In this document: positions 1-9,040 of the stretch, one piece after another | Position numbering within the stretch: the stretch's first letter is position 1 | How the letters are laid out: every line of letters starts with the position of its first letter | Assembly: GCA_036389135.1 (NCBI GenBank) | Contig: DASVQP010000021.1 | Coordinates: forward strand, 1-60,447 | From: Longimicrobium sp. | GTDB lineage: Bacteria > Gemmatimonadota > Gemmatimonadetes > Longimicrobiales > Longimicrobiaceae | Length of the DNA: 60,447 bases | Direction: 5' to 3' | Notes under the pieces: generated by a model | What the model was told of the DNA's origin: nothing | The model's database searches: none | The model's input: the letters and a program-made list of their open reading frames with translations, nothing else | Made by a program: the position numbers and the translations under genes

Positions 1-9
1 CCGACACCC

Positions 10-36
10 GTAGGGGCAGACCCGCGTGTCTGCCCG
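10..36. repeat. GTAGGGGC-type hairpin repeat (variant with CAGACCC)
   Basis: The unit begins GTAGGGGCAGACCC and ends GTGTCTGCCC, with partly complementary ends. Related units lie at 81-107, 27338-27364 and 37832-37857, so this is one copy of a dispersed intergenic family. It lies upstream of the GT20 gene. The rest of 1-230 holds only another copy (81-107) and a CCCCATT-type simple repeat; no gene is seen. Confidence 0.7.
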
Positions 37-80
37 CCCTTTCCCCCACCGCGACGCCCGCCCCTCCGCACCCGAACCGC

Positions 81-107
81 GTAGGGGCCGCCCCGCGTGG
101 CTGCCCG
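81..107. repeat. GTAGGGGC-type hairpin repeat (variant with CGCCCCG)
   Basis: The unit begins GTAGGGGCCGCCCC and ends GTGGCTGCCCG. An inverted copy occurs at 49294-49320. It belongs to the same dispersed family as 10-36. Confidence 0.65.
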
Positions 108-155
108 TGCCTGCCCCCGCGCCGCCCCACGCCCCACGCACGCAAAACATGCCTG

Positions 156-181
156 TCCCCATTCCCCATTCCCTATTCCCC
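156..181. repeat. ATTCCCC simple repeat
   Basis: The sequence repeats CCCCATT/CCCTATT about four times. A near-identical run lies at 31635-31664 between yraN and mobA. It is a short dispersed repeat of unknown role. Confidence 0.5.
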
Positions 182-230
182 GCTGTTCCGCACTCCCCCC
201 CTGGCACGCCCGTTGCCGCTCGCCCGGCCC

Positions 231-1745
231 ATGTCCATCTCCCCCGAAGACCTGGGTCCCCTCTTCCGCAGCCTGTTCGGCGGGCGGCGGCTGGTGGTGG
301 TGTCCAACCGCGAGCCGTACGAGCACAGGTGGTCGGAGGAGGTGGGGGAGGTGGAGGTGGGGCGGCCGGCCGGGGGGCTGACCTCGGCGCTCGACCCGCT
401 GATGCAGGCGCTGGGAGGGACGTGGGTGGCGTGGGGGAGCGGCGAGGCGGACGCCCAGGCGGTGGACGCCGGCCAGCGTGTGCGCGTGCCCCCCGAAGAC
501 CCCGGGTACACCCTCCGCCGCATCTGGCTCACCCATCACGACGTCAACCGCTACTACCTGGGGTTCAGCAACCAGTTCTTGTGGCCCATCTGCCACCTGC
601 GCCCCGACCTCACCCGCGTCCGCTCGCGCTACTGGGAGCGCTACCGCCGCGTGAACCGCCGCTTTGCAGAGGCGGTGCTGGAGGAGGTGAGTGGCAACGA
701 GGCGGTGGTCTGGTTCCAGGACTACCATCTGGCGCTCGCCCCGCTCCTGGTGAGGGCGCGGCGGCCGGGGCTGGCGCTCGCCCACTTCTGGCACATCCCC
801 TTTCCCCCGTACGACGTCTTCCGCCTGGCGCCGCAGGCCGGCTTCCTCCTGCGCGGGATGCTGGCCAACGACCTGATGGGTTTCCACCTGGCCGGCTTCG
901 CGGACAACTTCCTGCGCTGCGCCGCGGAGCTGGCCGGCGCCACGGTGGACATGGAGGCGCGCACCGCAACCCTGGAAGGGCACACCTGCCACGTGGGCGC
1001 CTTTCCCATCTCCATCGACGTGGAGCAGTTCCGCGCGGCCGCCACCGCTCCCGGAGCGGAGGCGGCGATGGAGCGGCTGCGGGCCCGCTACGCGCCCGGC
1101 GGCGGCATGGTGGGGGTGGGGGTCGACCGGATGGACTACTCCAAGGGGATCCCCGAGAAGCTCAAGGCGCTGGAGCTCCTCTGGGACCGCTATCCCGAGC
1201 TGCGCGGGCGCTTCACCTTCGTGCAGGTGGCCGTCCCCTCGCGCAGCGACATCGCGGCGTACGACGAGCTGAGCCAGAAGGTGGACCAGCAGGTGTGGCG
1301 GATCAACGAGCGCTTCGGCACCGCGGAGTGGCGCCCCGTGCACCTCCTCAAGCAGTCGCTCCCGCCCGAGCGGCTGGCGGTGCTCTACCGGATGGCCGAC
1401 GTGTGCATCGTCTCGTCGCTGCAGGACGGGATGAACCTGGTGGCCAAGGAGTTCGTCGCCAGCCAGACCGACACGCGCGGGGTGCTCATCCTCTCGCGCT
1501 TCGCCGGCGCGGCGGAGGAGATGGAGGGCGCCGTGCTAGTCAACCCGTACGACCCCGAGAGCTGCGCGCTCCAGATCCGCGACGCGCTCCTCCTTCCGCA
1601 CGACGAGCGCGAGCGGGCGATGCGGCGGATGCAGGAGGGGATGGCCTCGATCTACGACTGGATGGAGTGGTACTTCACCGCCTGGAGCGCCCACGCGGGG
1701 GAGGCGTCAGCCGAAGAGGGCGAAGGGGACGCCCCCGGCGCGTAG
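231..1745 (+). CDS. otsA: GT20 trehalose-6-phosphate synthase-like glycosyltransferase
   Basis: Predicted cytosolic enzyme of glycosyltransferase family 20, which joins a nucleotide-activated glucose to glucose 6-phosphate to make trehalose 6-phosphate. Family signatures visible in order are SNREPYEH near the N-terminus, GGLTSALDP, YYLGFSN, VWFQDYH, FWHIPFPP, DLMGFH, GVDRMDYSKGIPEK and DGMNLVAKEF. The 504-residue length is normal. The ATG at 231 is preferred over an in-frame TTG at 213; neither has a clear Shine-Dalgarno. The N-terminal motif is SNREP rather than the classical SNRLP, so another sugar acceptor or donor is possible. No trehalose-phosphate phosphatase gene is in the window. Its last 39 bases overlap the convergent DUF3343-like gene. 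Confidence 0.85.
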   Translation: MSISPEDLGPLFRSLFGGRRLVVVSNREPYEHRWSEEVGEVEVGRPAGGLTSALDPLMQALGGTWVAWGSGEADAQAVDAGQRVRVPPEDPGYTLRRIWLTHHDVNRYYLGFSNQFLWPICHLRPDLTRVRSRYWERYRRVNRRFAEAVLEEVSGNEAVVWFQDYHLALAPLLVRARRPGLALAHFWHIPFPPYDVFRLAPQAGFLLRGMLANDLMGFHLAGFADNFLRCAAELAGATVDMEARTATLEGHTCHVGAFPISIDVEQFRAAATAPGAEAAMERLRARYAPGGGMVGVGVDRMDYSKGIPEKLKALELLWDRYPELRGRFTFVQVAVPSRSDIAAYDELSQKVDQQVWRINERFGTAEWRPVHLLKQSLPPERLAVLYRMADVCIVSSLQDGMNLVAKEFVASQTDTRGVLILSRFAGAAEEMEGAVLVNPYDPESCALQIRDALLLPHDERERAMRRMQEGMASIYDWMEWYFTAWSAHAGEASAEEGEGDAPGA

Positions 1746-1922
1746 CTCCTCCGCCAGCCGCGGCACGTCTTCCGGCAGGGTGGCCAGCGCCAGGCTGCAG
1801 CGCGCCTGCGCGGCCGGCGGCGCGGGAATCACCTCCACCGGTATCCCCGCCTCCCCGGCGACCTCCTCGGCCCAGAGGGCGTGATGCGTGGTGTGGAAGG
1901 TGAAGACGGATTCGTTCGCCAT
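1707..1922 (-). CDS. DUF3343-like putative Se/S carrier protein
   Basis: Small protein of 71 residues starting MANESVFTFHTTHHALWA. The FHTTHHAL segment, then a GIPVEVIP-like stretch and a CSLAL motif with a single conserved cysteine, match the layout of DUF3343 (putative Se/S carrier-like) proteins; family recognition is from memory. The ATG at 1922 is chosen because the longer 91-residue reading adds only non-conserved residues. The gene is convergent with the GT20 gene and overlaps its 3' end by 39 bases. Function is unknown; the cysteine suggests a carrier or redox role only by family analogy. Confidence 0.65.
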   Translation of the reverse strand: MANESVFTFHTTHHALWAEEVAGEAGIPVEVIPAPPAAQARCSLALATLPEDVPRLAEELRAGGVPFALFG

Positions 1923-1937
1923 ATGTTCCGTATGGGG

Positions 1938-1967
1938 TTGCGCGCGCAGACGGGCACCGGCTACACT
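1938..1967 (+). promoter_or_regulatory. Candidate sigma70-like promoter for tyrS
   Basis: TTGCGC (1938-1943), an 18-base spacer and TACACT (1962-1967) lie just upstream of tyrS. The match to TTGACA/TATAAT is moderate, and the position between two divergent starts fits. Confidence 0.4.
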
Positions 1968-2014
1968 GACGGGCTCCACCAAAACCGATCAACCGCGTGA
2001 CCCACCCGGCACCC

Positions 2015-3256
2015 ATGTCCAGCAACCGGTTCGCCCCGGCCAACGAGCAGATGGACGAGATCCGGCGCGACACGCTGGAGATCGTTCCCGAAGGCGAGCT
2101 GGCGCGCAAGGTGGAGCGCTCGGTGCGCGAGGGGAAGCCCATGGTGGTGAAGCAGGGCTTCGACCCCACCCGGCCGGACCTCCACATAGGGCACGCTGTC
2201 TCATTACGTAAGCTTAGAACGTTTCAAGAGTTAGGGCACGACGTGGTGTTCGTGATGGGCGACTACACCGCCCTGATCGGCGACCCCACGGGGCGCAACG
2301 ACCAGCGCCCGCCCCTGACCGAGGAAGAGGTCCGCGAGAACGGCCTCACCTACGCCGAGCAGGTGCACCGCGTGCTGGACCCGCAGCGGACGCGAATCCA
2401 GTACAACTCGAGCTGGCTCCGCCCGCTGCAGCTCAAGGACCTGCTGGAGCTGACCGCCAAGTACACCGTGGCGAGGATGCTGGAGCGCGACGACTTCAGC
2501 AAGCGCTTCAACGAGGGGCGGCCCATCTCGGTGGTGGAGTTCATGTACCCGCTCATGCAGGGGTACGACTCGGTGGTGCTGAAGGCGGACGTGGAGCTGG
2601 GCGGGTCTGACCAGAAGTTCAACCTGCTGGTGGCGCGCGACCTCCAGGAGCGGTACGGCCAGGAAGCGCAGGTCTGCCTACTGATGCCGCTGCTGCGCGG
2701 GACCGACGGGGTCCACAAGATGTCGAAGAGCTACGACAATTACGTGGGGATCGCCGACGACCCGGACCAGCAGTACGGCCGCACCCTCTCCATTCCGGAC
2801 GCGCTGCTGGAGGAGTGGTGGCGCCTGGCGGCCGGGCTCCCCTCCGCCGAGCTGGAACGGGCGCTGGCGGGGGTGAAGGAGAACCCGTACACCTCCAAGC
2901 GCGCCCTCGCTGCCCGGGTGGTGGAGCTGTACCACGGCGCCGAAGCGGGGCGCGCCGCTTCCGACCGGTTCGACCAGGTTTTCCGGCGGCGCGAAGTGCC
3001 CAACGACATCCCGCTGCACGTTGTGGCCGCTGACGAGCCCTCGCTCGCGGTGCAGGACGGCCAGGTCGCACTTTCGCGCCTCCTGGTGAGGGTGGGCCTC
3101 GCGTCGTCCAACGCGGACGCGCAGCGCCAGATCGAGCAGGGCGCGGTGCAGGTGGACGGGGAAAAGGTGGCCGCCCGCGATGCGCGGGTAGCAGCCGGGG
3201 GGGAGGTGGTGTTGCAGAAGGGGAAGCGCCATTTTGCGCGGGTGCGCTGGAGCTGA
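2015..3256 (+). CDS. tyrS: Tyrosyl-tRNA synthetase
   Basis: Class I aminoacyl-tRNA synthetase that charges tRNA-Tyr with tyrosine. The HIGH motif appears as HIGHA in PDLHIGHAVSLRKLRTF, the KMSKS loop as KMSKSYDNYVGI, and an S4-type RNA-binding domain occupies the last 65 residues or so (LLVRVGLASSNADAQRQIEQG). The ATG at 2015 is preferred to a GTG at 1997; neither has a good Shine-Dalgarno. Length 413 residues is normal. A striking oddity is a 51-base patch at 2186-2236 (residues 58-74, at the HIGH motif) with codons ATA, TCA, TTA, AGA, TTT, CAA and TTA that are otherwise rare here, at 45 % GC. Confidence 0.97.
   Translation: MSSNRFAPANEQMDEIRRDTLEIVPEGELARKVERSVREGKPMVVKQGFDPTRPDLHIGHAVSLRKLRTFQELGHDVVFVMGDYTALIGDPTGRNDQRPPLTEEEVRENGLTYAEQVHRVLDPQRTRIQYNSSWLRPLQLKDLLELTAKYTVARMLERDDFSKRFNEGRPISVVEFMYPLMQGYDSVVLKADVELGGSDQKFNLLVARDLQERYGQEAQVCLLMPLLRGTDGVHKMSKSYDNYVGIADDPDQQYGRTLSIPDALLEEWWRLAAGLPSAELERALAGVKENPYTSKRALAARVVELYHGAEAGRAASDRFDQVFRRREVPNDIPLHVVAADEPSLAVQDGQVALSRLLVRVGLASSNADAQRQIEQGAVQVDGEKVAARDARVAAGGEVVLQKGKRHFARVRWS
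2186..2236 (+). other. Low-GC, rare-codon patch inside tyrS
   Basis: Seventeen consecutive codons, from ATA of the HIGH motif to GGG, hold 23 G/C of 51 bases and seven codons almost absent from the rest of the gene. Both flanks return at once to GC-ending codons. The protein sequence stays normal, so the anomaly is at DNA level. It may be a conversion tract, an old insertion site or an RNA signal. Confidence 0.7.
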
Positions 3257-3265
3257 CCGGCGTGA

Positions 3266-3294
3266 TTGTGCGCAAGTCCAATAATCCGTTTACT
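3266..3294 (+). promoter_or_regulatory. Candidate promoter 1 upstream of susC
   Basis: TTGTGC (3266-3271), a 17-base spacer and TTTACT (3289-3294) lie in the AT-richer 3257-3614 interval. This 358-base interval holds no gene; it carries two candidate promoters and the susC Shine-Dalgarno. Confidence 0.35.
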
Positions 3295-3362
3295 TTGCGC
3301 GTTTGGGGCAAAACGTTTGTGTCGCATACTGCACGAGCGTCACGCAAATTGCATGTGGGCGA

Positions 3363-3391
3363 TTGACGGAAATCTGATACGCCGCTAACGT
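3363..3391 (+). promoter_or_regulatory. Candidate promoter 2 upstream of susC
   Basis: TTGACG (3363-3368), a 17-base spacer and TAACGT (3386-3391). The -35 match is good and the -10 weak. It would leave a 5' leader of about 215 bases before susC. Confidence 0.35.
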
Positions 3392-3614
3392 AACAGTAAT
3401 CTGGATCATACAAAGCTTGCAGGACTCCCGGCAGGAACTCTTTCACGCTCGGCCTTCGGTCATACGAACGTCCGCTCGAAAGAGGACCCCCCACCCGCCG
3501 GGAGGCAGGTCGCGGTTGCAGGTGCAGGGCATTTGCGGGTCCCGTTCCCGCGGGCGGGCCGCCCGGACACTTGGGTCAGGGTGGCCGCAGGAGAAAACGA
3601 TCAGGAGGATACAC

Positions 3615-6600
3615 ATGGGTAAGCTTCGTACGCTTTGCGCGTCGCTGCTGCTCGCGCTGGTCTCCCTCCCCACCCTGGCGCAGGCCCAGGGACGTGGTGA
3701 GGTGACCGGGCAGGTGACGGCGGCGGAGAACGGCGCCGCGATCAGCGGTGCACAGGTTCGCATCGGCGGAACGGCGCGGCAGACGGTGACGGATGCCGCC
3801 GGCCGTTATCGTATCACCGCCGTGGAGCCCGGCTCGTACACGCTCAACGTGAGCGTCATCGGCCGCGCGGCCGGCAGCCGTGCGGTCACGGTGACCGCGG
3901 GCCAGACCACCACCCAGAACTTCTCGCTGGCGGCCTCGGCCGTGGCGCTCGAAGGCGTGGTGGTGAACGCGGTGACCGGCCAGGCCGAGCGCCGCCGCGA
4001 GGCCGGCACGAACATCACCAGCATCGGCGTGGCCGACCTCAACCGCGGCCCCATCACCACCGTTGCGCAGGTGCTCACCGGCCGTACCTCGGGCGTGACG
4101 CTCCAGGGCACCTCCGGCACCACCGGCACCTCGCAGCGCATCCGCATCCGCGGCGCCAACTCGCTGTCGCTCTCCAACGAGCCGCTGATCTACGTGGACG
4201 GCGTGCTCGCGACGAACGGGCGCGGCGGCATCGGCTTCGGCGGCCAGTCGCCCAGCCGCCTGAACGACCTCAACCCCGAGGACATCGAGAACGTCGAAGT
4301 CCTGAAGGGGCCCGCCGCATCGGCCCTGTACGGCACGGCGGCCGCCAACGGCGTGCTGCTGATCACCACCCGCCGCGGCCGCGCGGGCAAGACCACGTGG
4401 CGCGGCTACGTGGAGACCGGGCGCCTCAAGGACCCCACGGACTACCCGTTCTCGTACACGGCAGTGCAGTTTACCGCCGCGAACCCCAACGGGACTCTCC
4501 CGGTCTACAACGACACGACGGGCCGGCTCAACACGGTGGGCTACAGCTTCTGCGCCAACGAGTCGCGGGCGCGCGGGCTGTGCACCCAGAACCAGGCCTA
4601 CCGGTTCAACCCGCTCATGGACCCGCGCACGCGGCCGTTCGAGACGGGCAACCGCCTCAAGACCGGCCTGAACCTGTCCGGCGGAACGCAGGCGGTCACG
4701 TACTACCTGTCCGTCGACCGTGACGAGGAGCAGGGCGTGATCAGCGCGAATACGCTCGGCCGCAACAACGTCCGCGCGAACCTCAACGCGCAGGTCCGTC
4801 CGGACCTGACGGTGCAGGTGAACGCCGGCTACATCCAGAGCCAGGCGGTGTTCAACCAGGGCGACAACTCGCTGTTCAGCCCGCTGATCGGCGGCCTGCT
4901 TGGGGCGGCGGTGTACACCCCCAGACTGCAGGACCAGGCGTTCGGCGGGCCGGGAACGCGCCCGGGGCAGCCGTTCAGCCTGAACACGGGTGACGTGACG
5001 CAGTTCACCACCGAGCAGGACCTGGACCGCTTCATCGTGGGCGCGAACGGCAACTACCGTCCGCTCTCGTGGCTGGCGATCAACGCCAACACGGGCCTCG
5101 ACTTCTACACCCGCTACGACCACGAGGACTTCGGTCCGGACGCGACGTTCACCCCGATCAACGTGACGTATGGCCGTGGGTACCGGGCTTCGCAGCGCTA
5201 CAACAACTACCAGTACACGGCCAACCTGACGGGCGTGGGCAACTTCGACCTGTCGTCGGCGCTGACCGCCACCACCACGGTGGGCACCAGCTTCCAGCAG
5301 CAGCGCTTCGAGGGCACCACCTGCTACGGCGAAGGGTCGCTGGCCGGCACGGCTTCGTGCAGCGCCACCACGCAGCTCTTCAGCGTGAGCGAGACGCTCA
5401 CCAACGACAAGATCTTCGGTGCGTTCGCGCGCCAGGAGTTCGCGTTCCGCGACCGGCTGTTCATCGCCGCCAGCGTTCGCGGCGACCAGAACAGCGGGCT
5501 GATCAGCGACTTCATCCTCTACCCGGCGGCGAACATGTCGTGGGTGGTGAGCGAAGAGCCGTTCTTTCCGGAGCTGGGCTTCCTGAGCAACCTGCGCCTG
5601 CGCGCGGCGTACGGCGAGTCCGGCCTGCGCCCGTCGTTCGGCCAGGCGGAGACGTTCTTCGCCAGCTCGCCGGTGCAGATCGGCGGCGCGGACGTGCTCG
5701 CCGCCGTCATCAACCAGACGGGTAACGCCAACCTGCGGCCGGAGCGCACCCGGGAGTACGAGGCGGGCGCCGACCTCGGCTTCTTCGAGGACCGCCTTTC
5801 CGCGGACTTCACCTACTTCACGAAGCGTTCGACGGACGCGCTCGTGGCGCGCCCGCTGCCCACGTCGCTGGGTGTGGGCGCCAGCGTGTTCGAGAACCTG
5901 GGCAGCGTGCGCAACTGGGGCACCGAGCTCGGCCTGAACGCGCTGCTGCTGGACCGCGCGAACTCGCGCCTCAACATGCGCGTTTCGGCGACCACGCTGA
6001 ACAACAAGATCGAGGATCTGGGCGAGAACATCGCCCCCATCCTGATCAACCGCGGCGAGCAGGCGCACCGCGAGGGCTTCGCGGTGGGCGGATTCTTCCA
6101 GATTCCGTACCGCTACGAGGACACCAACCGCGACGGCCGGATCTCGCGCACCGAGGTGTTCGTGGACACCGCGAACTTCAACGTGACGCAGCGCAACGAC
6201 CTCACGGGCAAGCTGGACACGGTGGCGCTCCAGTACCTTGGGCCGCAGCTGCCGACCAACTCGCAGTCGCTTTCGGCGGACCTGACGCTGTTCAAGAACC
6301 TGACGATCTCGACGCTGTTCGAGCGCCGCGCCGGCCACAAGATCGTCAACTTCACCGAGTACTTCCGCTGTGCGTCGGGCACCCCGGCGCTGGGGACCTG
6401 CGCGGCCATCGCCGACACGATGGCGTCGCTGGACGACCAGGCCCGCTACGTGGCCGCGAACCTGATCTCGGCGTCGAGCCGCACGCGGGCCGGGTACGTG
6501 GAGGACGCGGACTTCGTGAAGTGGCGCGAGCTCTCGGTGCGCCTCGGCACGCCGGAGGCCCTCGGCCGCAACCTGCCGTTCCTCCGCGGCGCGAGCATTA

Positions 6601-6752
6601 CGCTCTCCGGGCGTAACCTGCGGACCTGGACGGACTACACCGGGCTTGACCCAGAAGGCAACGAGACGGGCGGCAGCAACTTCACCCAGGGTGAGTTCAA
6701 CACGCAGCCGCCGGTGCGCACGTTCAGCGCGCGCGTCGACCTCACCTTTTAA
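3615..6752 (+). CDS. SusC/RagA-family TonB-linked outer membrane receptor
   Basis: Outer-membrane importer, paired with a SusD lipoprotein, for an oligomeric nutrient, driven by TonB. The start at 3615 has AGGAGG at 3603-3608, which rejects the longer reading from 3417. The product of 1045 residues has a signal peptide (residues 1-24), a carboxypeptidase-regulatory-like domain (about 27-110), a plug (about 125-230, with the typical RIRGANSLSLSNEPLIYVDG) and a large barrel ending in RVDLTF with terminal Phe. SusD follows after 8 bases. No glycosidase or peptidase is adjacent, so the substrate is unknown. A 1061-codon antisense open frame over this gene is a shadow. Confidence 0.95.
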   Translation: MGKLRTLCASLLLALVSLPTLAQAQGRGEVTGQVTAAENGAAISGAQVRIGGTARQTVTDAAGRYRITAVEPGSYTLNVSVIGRAAGSRAVTVTAGQTTTQNFSLAASAVALEGVVVNAVTGQAERRREAGTNITSIGVADLNRGPITTVAQVLTGRTSGVTLQGTSGTTGTSQRIRIRGANSLSLSNEPLIYVDGVLATNGRGGIGFGGQSPSRLNDLNPEDIENVEVLKGPAASALYGTAAANGVLLITTRRGRAGKTTWRGYVETGRLKDPTDYPFSYTAVQFTAANPNGTLPVYNDTTGRLNTVGYSFCANESRARGLCTQNQAYRFNPLMDPRTRPFETGNRLKTGLNLSGGTQAVTYYLSVDRDEEQGVISANTLGRNNVRANLNAQVRPDLTVQVNAGYIQSQAVFNQGDNSLFSPLIGGLLGAAVYTPRLQDQAFGGPGTRPGQPFSLNTGDVTQFTTEQDLDRFIVGANGNYRPLSWLAINANTGLDFYTRYDHEDFGPDATFTPINVTYGRGYRASQRYNNYQYTANLTGVGNFDLSSALTATTTVGTSFQQQRFEGTTCYGEGSLAGTASCSATTQLFSVSETLTNDKIFGAFARQEFAFRDRLFIAASVRGDQNSGLISDFILYPAANMSWVVSEEPFFPELGFLSNLRLRAAYGESGLRPSFGQAETFFASSPVQIGGADVLAAVINQTGNANLRPERTREYEAGADLGFFEDRLSADFTYFTKRSTDALVARPLPTSLGVGASVFENLGSVRNWGTELGLNALLLDRANSRLNMRVSATTLNNKIEDLGENIAPILINRGEQAHREGFAVGGFFQIPYRYEDTNRDGRISRTEVFVDTANFNVTQRNDLTGKLDTVALQYLGPQLPTNSQSLSADLTLFKNLTISTLFERRAGHKIVNFTEYFRCASGTPALGTCAAIADTMASLDDQARYVAANLISASSRTRAGYVEDADFVKWRELSVRLGTPEALGRNLPFLRGASITLSGRNLRTWTDYTGLDPEGNETGGSNFTQGEFNTQPPVRTFSARVDLTF

Positions 6753-6760
6753 GGATGCCA

Positions 6761-8332
6761 ATGCGAAACAACTTCAACTTCCGGAAGGGGCTTCGGCCCC
6801 TTCCCCGGCTCCTCGCGGTGGGCGCAGTCGCCCTTCCGCTGGCAGCCTGCGACATCGACGAGCTCCTGAATGCTCCTGACCCGGCGCGCGTGACGCCGGA
6901 GCAGGTGGACAACCCGCAGTCGGTGCAGTTCCTGGTGTCGGGCGCGCTCCGGGAGTTCTTCGTGGGGTACAGCGGTGCGGGCGGGGACGCGTTCCTGGCC
7001 TCCACCAGCAACCTGACGGACGAGCTTTACCACGGCGACACGTTCACCACCCGCCAGGCGGTGGACCAGCGCGAGATGCAGGCGCCGCTCGCCGGGAACA
7101 CGTCCGACCCCGCTTACGTCTCGCTGCAGCGTGCCCGTGTGGCCGCGCGCCGCGCCGCCGCGACGGTGGCCCGGGTCTTCCCGGACAGCGCGAACTCCTT
7201 CGCCCGCATGCGGGCGGTCGAGGCGATGGCATACGTCACCCTCGCCGAGGGCTGGTGCGGCAACCTCCCGTTCGGCAACGTGCCGGAGACGGGGCCGCTG
7301 GATCCGACGACGCTGTCGACGGGTCCCGGCATCAGCACGGCGGCCACGTTCGACTCGGCGGTCGTGCGGTTCAACGAGGGGCTGGCGCGCAACCCGAACG
7401 ACAACCTCGCGCGCATCGGCAAGGCGCGCGCGCTGCTCGGGCTGGGCGGAGACGCGAACATCGCCCTCGCCGCGGCGACGGTGGCGGCGGTGCCGGACAA
7501 CTTCGTGTTCTTCATCGAGCACTCGTCCAACTCGGCGACGCAGCAGAATCCGATCGCCAACCTGCAGAATTTCGGCCGGTACGGCGTGTCGAACCTGGAA
7601 GGAGCGGACTCGAGCGGCGTTGCGATCGCGCCCCACAACTATTTCCTGCGGGTGCACAACCCGCCCACCACCACCCCCGCCAACCGGGACTCGGCGACCG
7701 CGCGGGTGACGGCTCCGAACGCGGAAGGGCTGAACTTCCGCGGGGCGATGGACCCCCGCGTGTACTGGGCGTACAGTGGTGGTTCGTTCACCGCTTCGAT
7801 TCCGAAGCACCTCGACCTGAGGTATGCGCAGTTCCCCGACGACGTGCCGGTGGCGTCGGGCGTGGAAGCTCGCCTGATCCAGGCCGAGGCGGCGCTTCGC
7901 ACGGGCAACGTGGCGGGATACCTGACGTTCATGAACAACCTGCGTCTGAACGCGCTTGCCCGCATCGAGCTGCTGTACCCGTCCACGAAGGCCAACGTGT
8001 CGGATTCTCGGCGCCAGTTCTTCGCCTCCACGCTCCCGCCGCTGACGGATCCGGGCGCGGGGGCGGCCACGCCGGCCGCGGCTCGCGACGCCCGTCTGCG
8101 TCTGCTGTTCCGCGAGCGTGCCTTCTGGATGTTCAACACCGGTCACCGCCAGGGCGACCTGCGCCGGATGATCCGCGACTACGGGTACACGCACACCCAG
8201 GTGTTCCCGTCCGGTCCGTACTACCGGGTTGCGGGCACCTTCTACGGCGACGACGTTGCCTTCCCGCTCCCGCAGCGTGAAGAGAACAACCCGGAGTACG
8301 TACCGTCCGCGTGCATCGTGGAACAGGCGTAA
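6761..8332 (+). CDS. SusD/RagB-family outer membrane lipoprotein
   Basis: Surface lipoprotein that captures ligand and hands it to the SusC channel just upstream. It starts MRNNFNF; AAGGA at 6751-6755 supports ATG 6761 over the ATG at 6755. A signal peptide ends in a lipobox LPLAAC (Cys near residue 32). The 523-residue body is helix-rich, and the C-terminal RERAFWMFNTGHRQGDLRRM is typical of SusD/RagB. It lies 8 bases after susC and is followed by a strong terminator, which closes a two-gene operon. The substrate cannot be deduced. Confidence 0.93.
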   Translation: MRNNFNFRKGLRPLPRLLAVGAVALPLAACDIDELLNAPDPARVTPEQVDNPQSVQFLVSGALREFFVGYSGAGGDAFLASTSNLTDELYHGDTFTTRQAVDQREMQAPLAGNTSDPAYVSLQRARVAARRAAATVARVFPDSANSFARMRAVEAMAYVTLAEGWCGNLPFGNVPETGPLDPTTLSTGPGISTAATFDSAVVRFNEGLARNPNDNLARIGKARALLGLGGDANIALAAATVAAVPDNFVFFIEHSSNSATQQNPIANLQNFGRYGVSNLEGADSSGVAIAPHNYFLRVHNPPTTTPANRDSATARVTAPNAEGLNFRGAMDPRVYWAYSGGSFTASIPKHLDLRYAQFPDDVPVASGVEARLIQAEAALRTGNVAGYLTFMNNLRLNALARIELLYPSTKANVSDSRRQFFASTLPPLTDPGAGAATPAAARDARLRLLFRERAFWMFNTGHRQGDLRRMIRDYGYTHTQVFPSGPYYRVAGTFYGDDVAFPLPQREENNPEYVPSACIVEQA

Positions 8333-8364
8333 GCTCGCCCGGGTCGTGATGTAACGAGGAGAAG

Positions 8365-8401
8365 GGGAGGGCGCCGAAGGCCGGCGCCCTCCCTTTCTTT
8401 T
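8365..8401 (+). terminator. Rho-independent terminator of the susCD operon
   Basis: A perfect 12-bp stem, GGGAGGGCGCCG (8365-8376) with CGGCGCCCTCCC (8382-8393), a 5-base loop and then TTTCTTTT. It lies 33 bases after the susD stop. Confidence 0.9.
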
Positions 8402-8509
8402 CGTCGTGGGGCGCGGCCCTCTTTGCACGGGCCCCGGAAGGATGTATCGTGAAGCAGGAGTGTGGGGCCGCGGCCCTGGCGCCGTCCACCTGGGAGCCGG
8501 GGAAGCGTG

Positions 8510-9040
8510 ATGGCCGCCGATGTCGCCGCGCGAGCGATCGTGGGGCTCGGCGCAAACCTGGGGGACGCTCCGGGGCAGCTGCGCGCGGCGTTGCGCAGCC
8601 TGGCACGGTACGGGCGGGTCGTCCGGCTCTCTTCGCTCTACCGCACCGAGCCGGTGGGCGGACCGCCGCAGCCCGACTTCTCCAACGCCGTCTGCGTGGT
8701 GGAGGCCGCCGGCACCGCGCACGAGCTGCTCCGGCGGCTGCAGGGGGTGGAGCTGGAGCTGGGCCGCGTGCGCGCCGAGCGGTACGGGCCAAGGACGATC
8801 GACCTCGACCTGCTCGACTTCGCGGGCGAGGTGCGGAACGATCGCGAACTGGTGCTGCCACACCCCGAGCTCGAGCGGCGTGCCTTCGTGCTGGTGCCGC
8901 TGGCCGAAGCGGCCCCGGAGTGGCGCCACCCGGTGCTCCACCGCACCGCGCTCGAGCTCCTCGCCGCCCTCCCCGAGGCGCATCGCGTACGCCGGATCGG
9001 TCCGCTCCTCCCTGGCGGCCCGGGTGTACCGGACGGCTGA
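8510..9040 (+). CDS. folK: HPPK, dihydropterin pyrophosphokinase
   Basis: Transfers pyrophosphate from ATP to 6-hydroxymethyl-7,8-dihydropterin in folate synthesis, in the cytosol. Motifs are GLGANLGD near the N-terminus, SSLYRTEPVGG, DFSNAV, RYGPRTIDLDLLDF and LPHPELERRAFVLVPL. The ATG at 8510 gives 176 residues, the normal size; the longer reading from 8462 adds an unconserved 16-residue leader. No other folate gene is adjacent. Confidence 0.93.
   Translation: MAADVAARAIVGLGANLGDAPGQLRAALRSLARYGRVVRLSSLYRTEPVGGPPQPDFSNAVCVVEAAGTAHELLRRLQGVELELGRVRAERYGPRTIDLDLLDFAGEVRNDRELVLPHPELERRAFVLVPLAEAAPEWRHPVLHRTALELLAALPEAHRVRRIGPLLPGGPGVPDG

Noticed and set aside
3576-6761. 1061-codon open frame antisense to susC
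   Set aside because: Typical high-GC shadow: Arg/Ala/Val/His-rich product with no domain, mirrored on a clear SusC gene.
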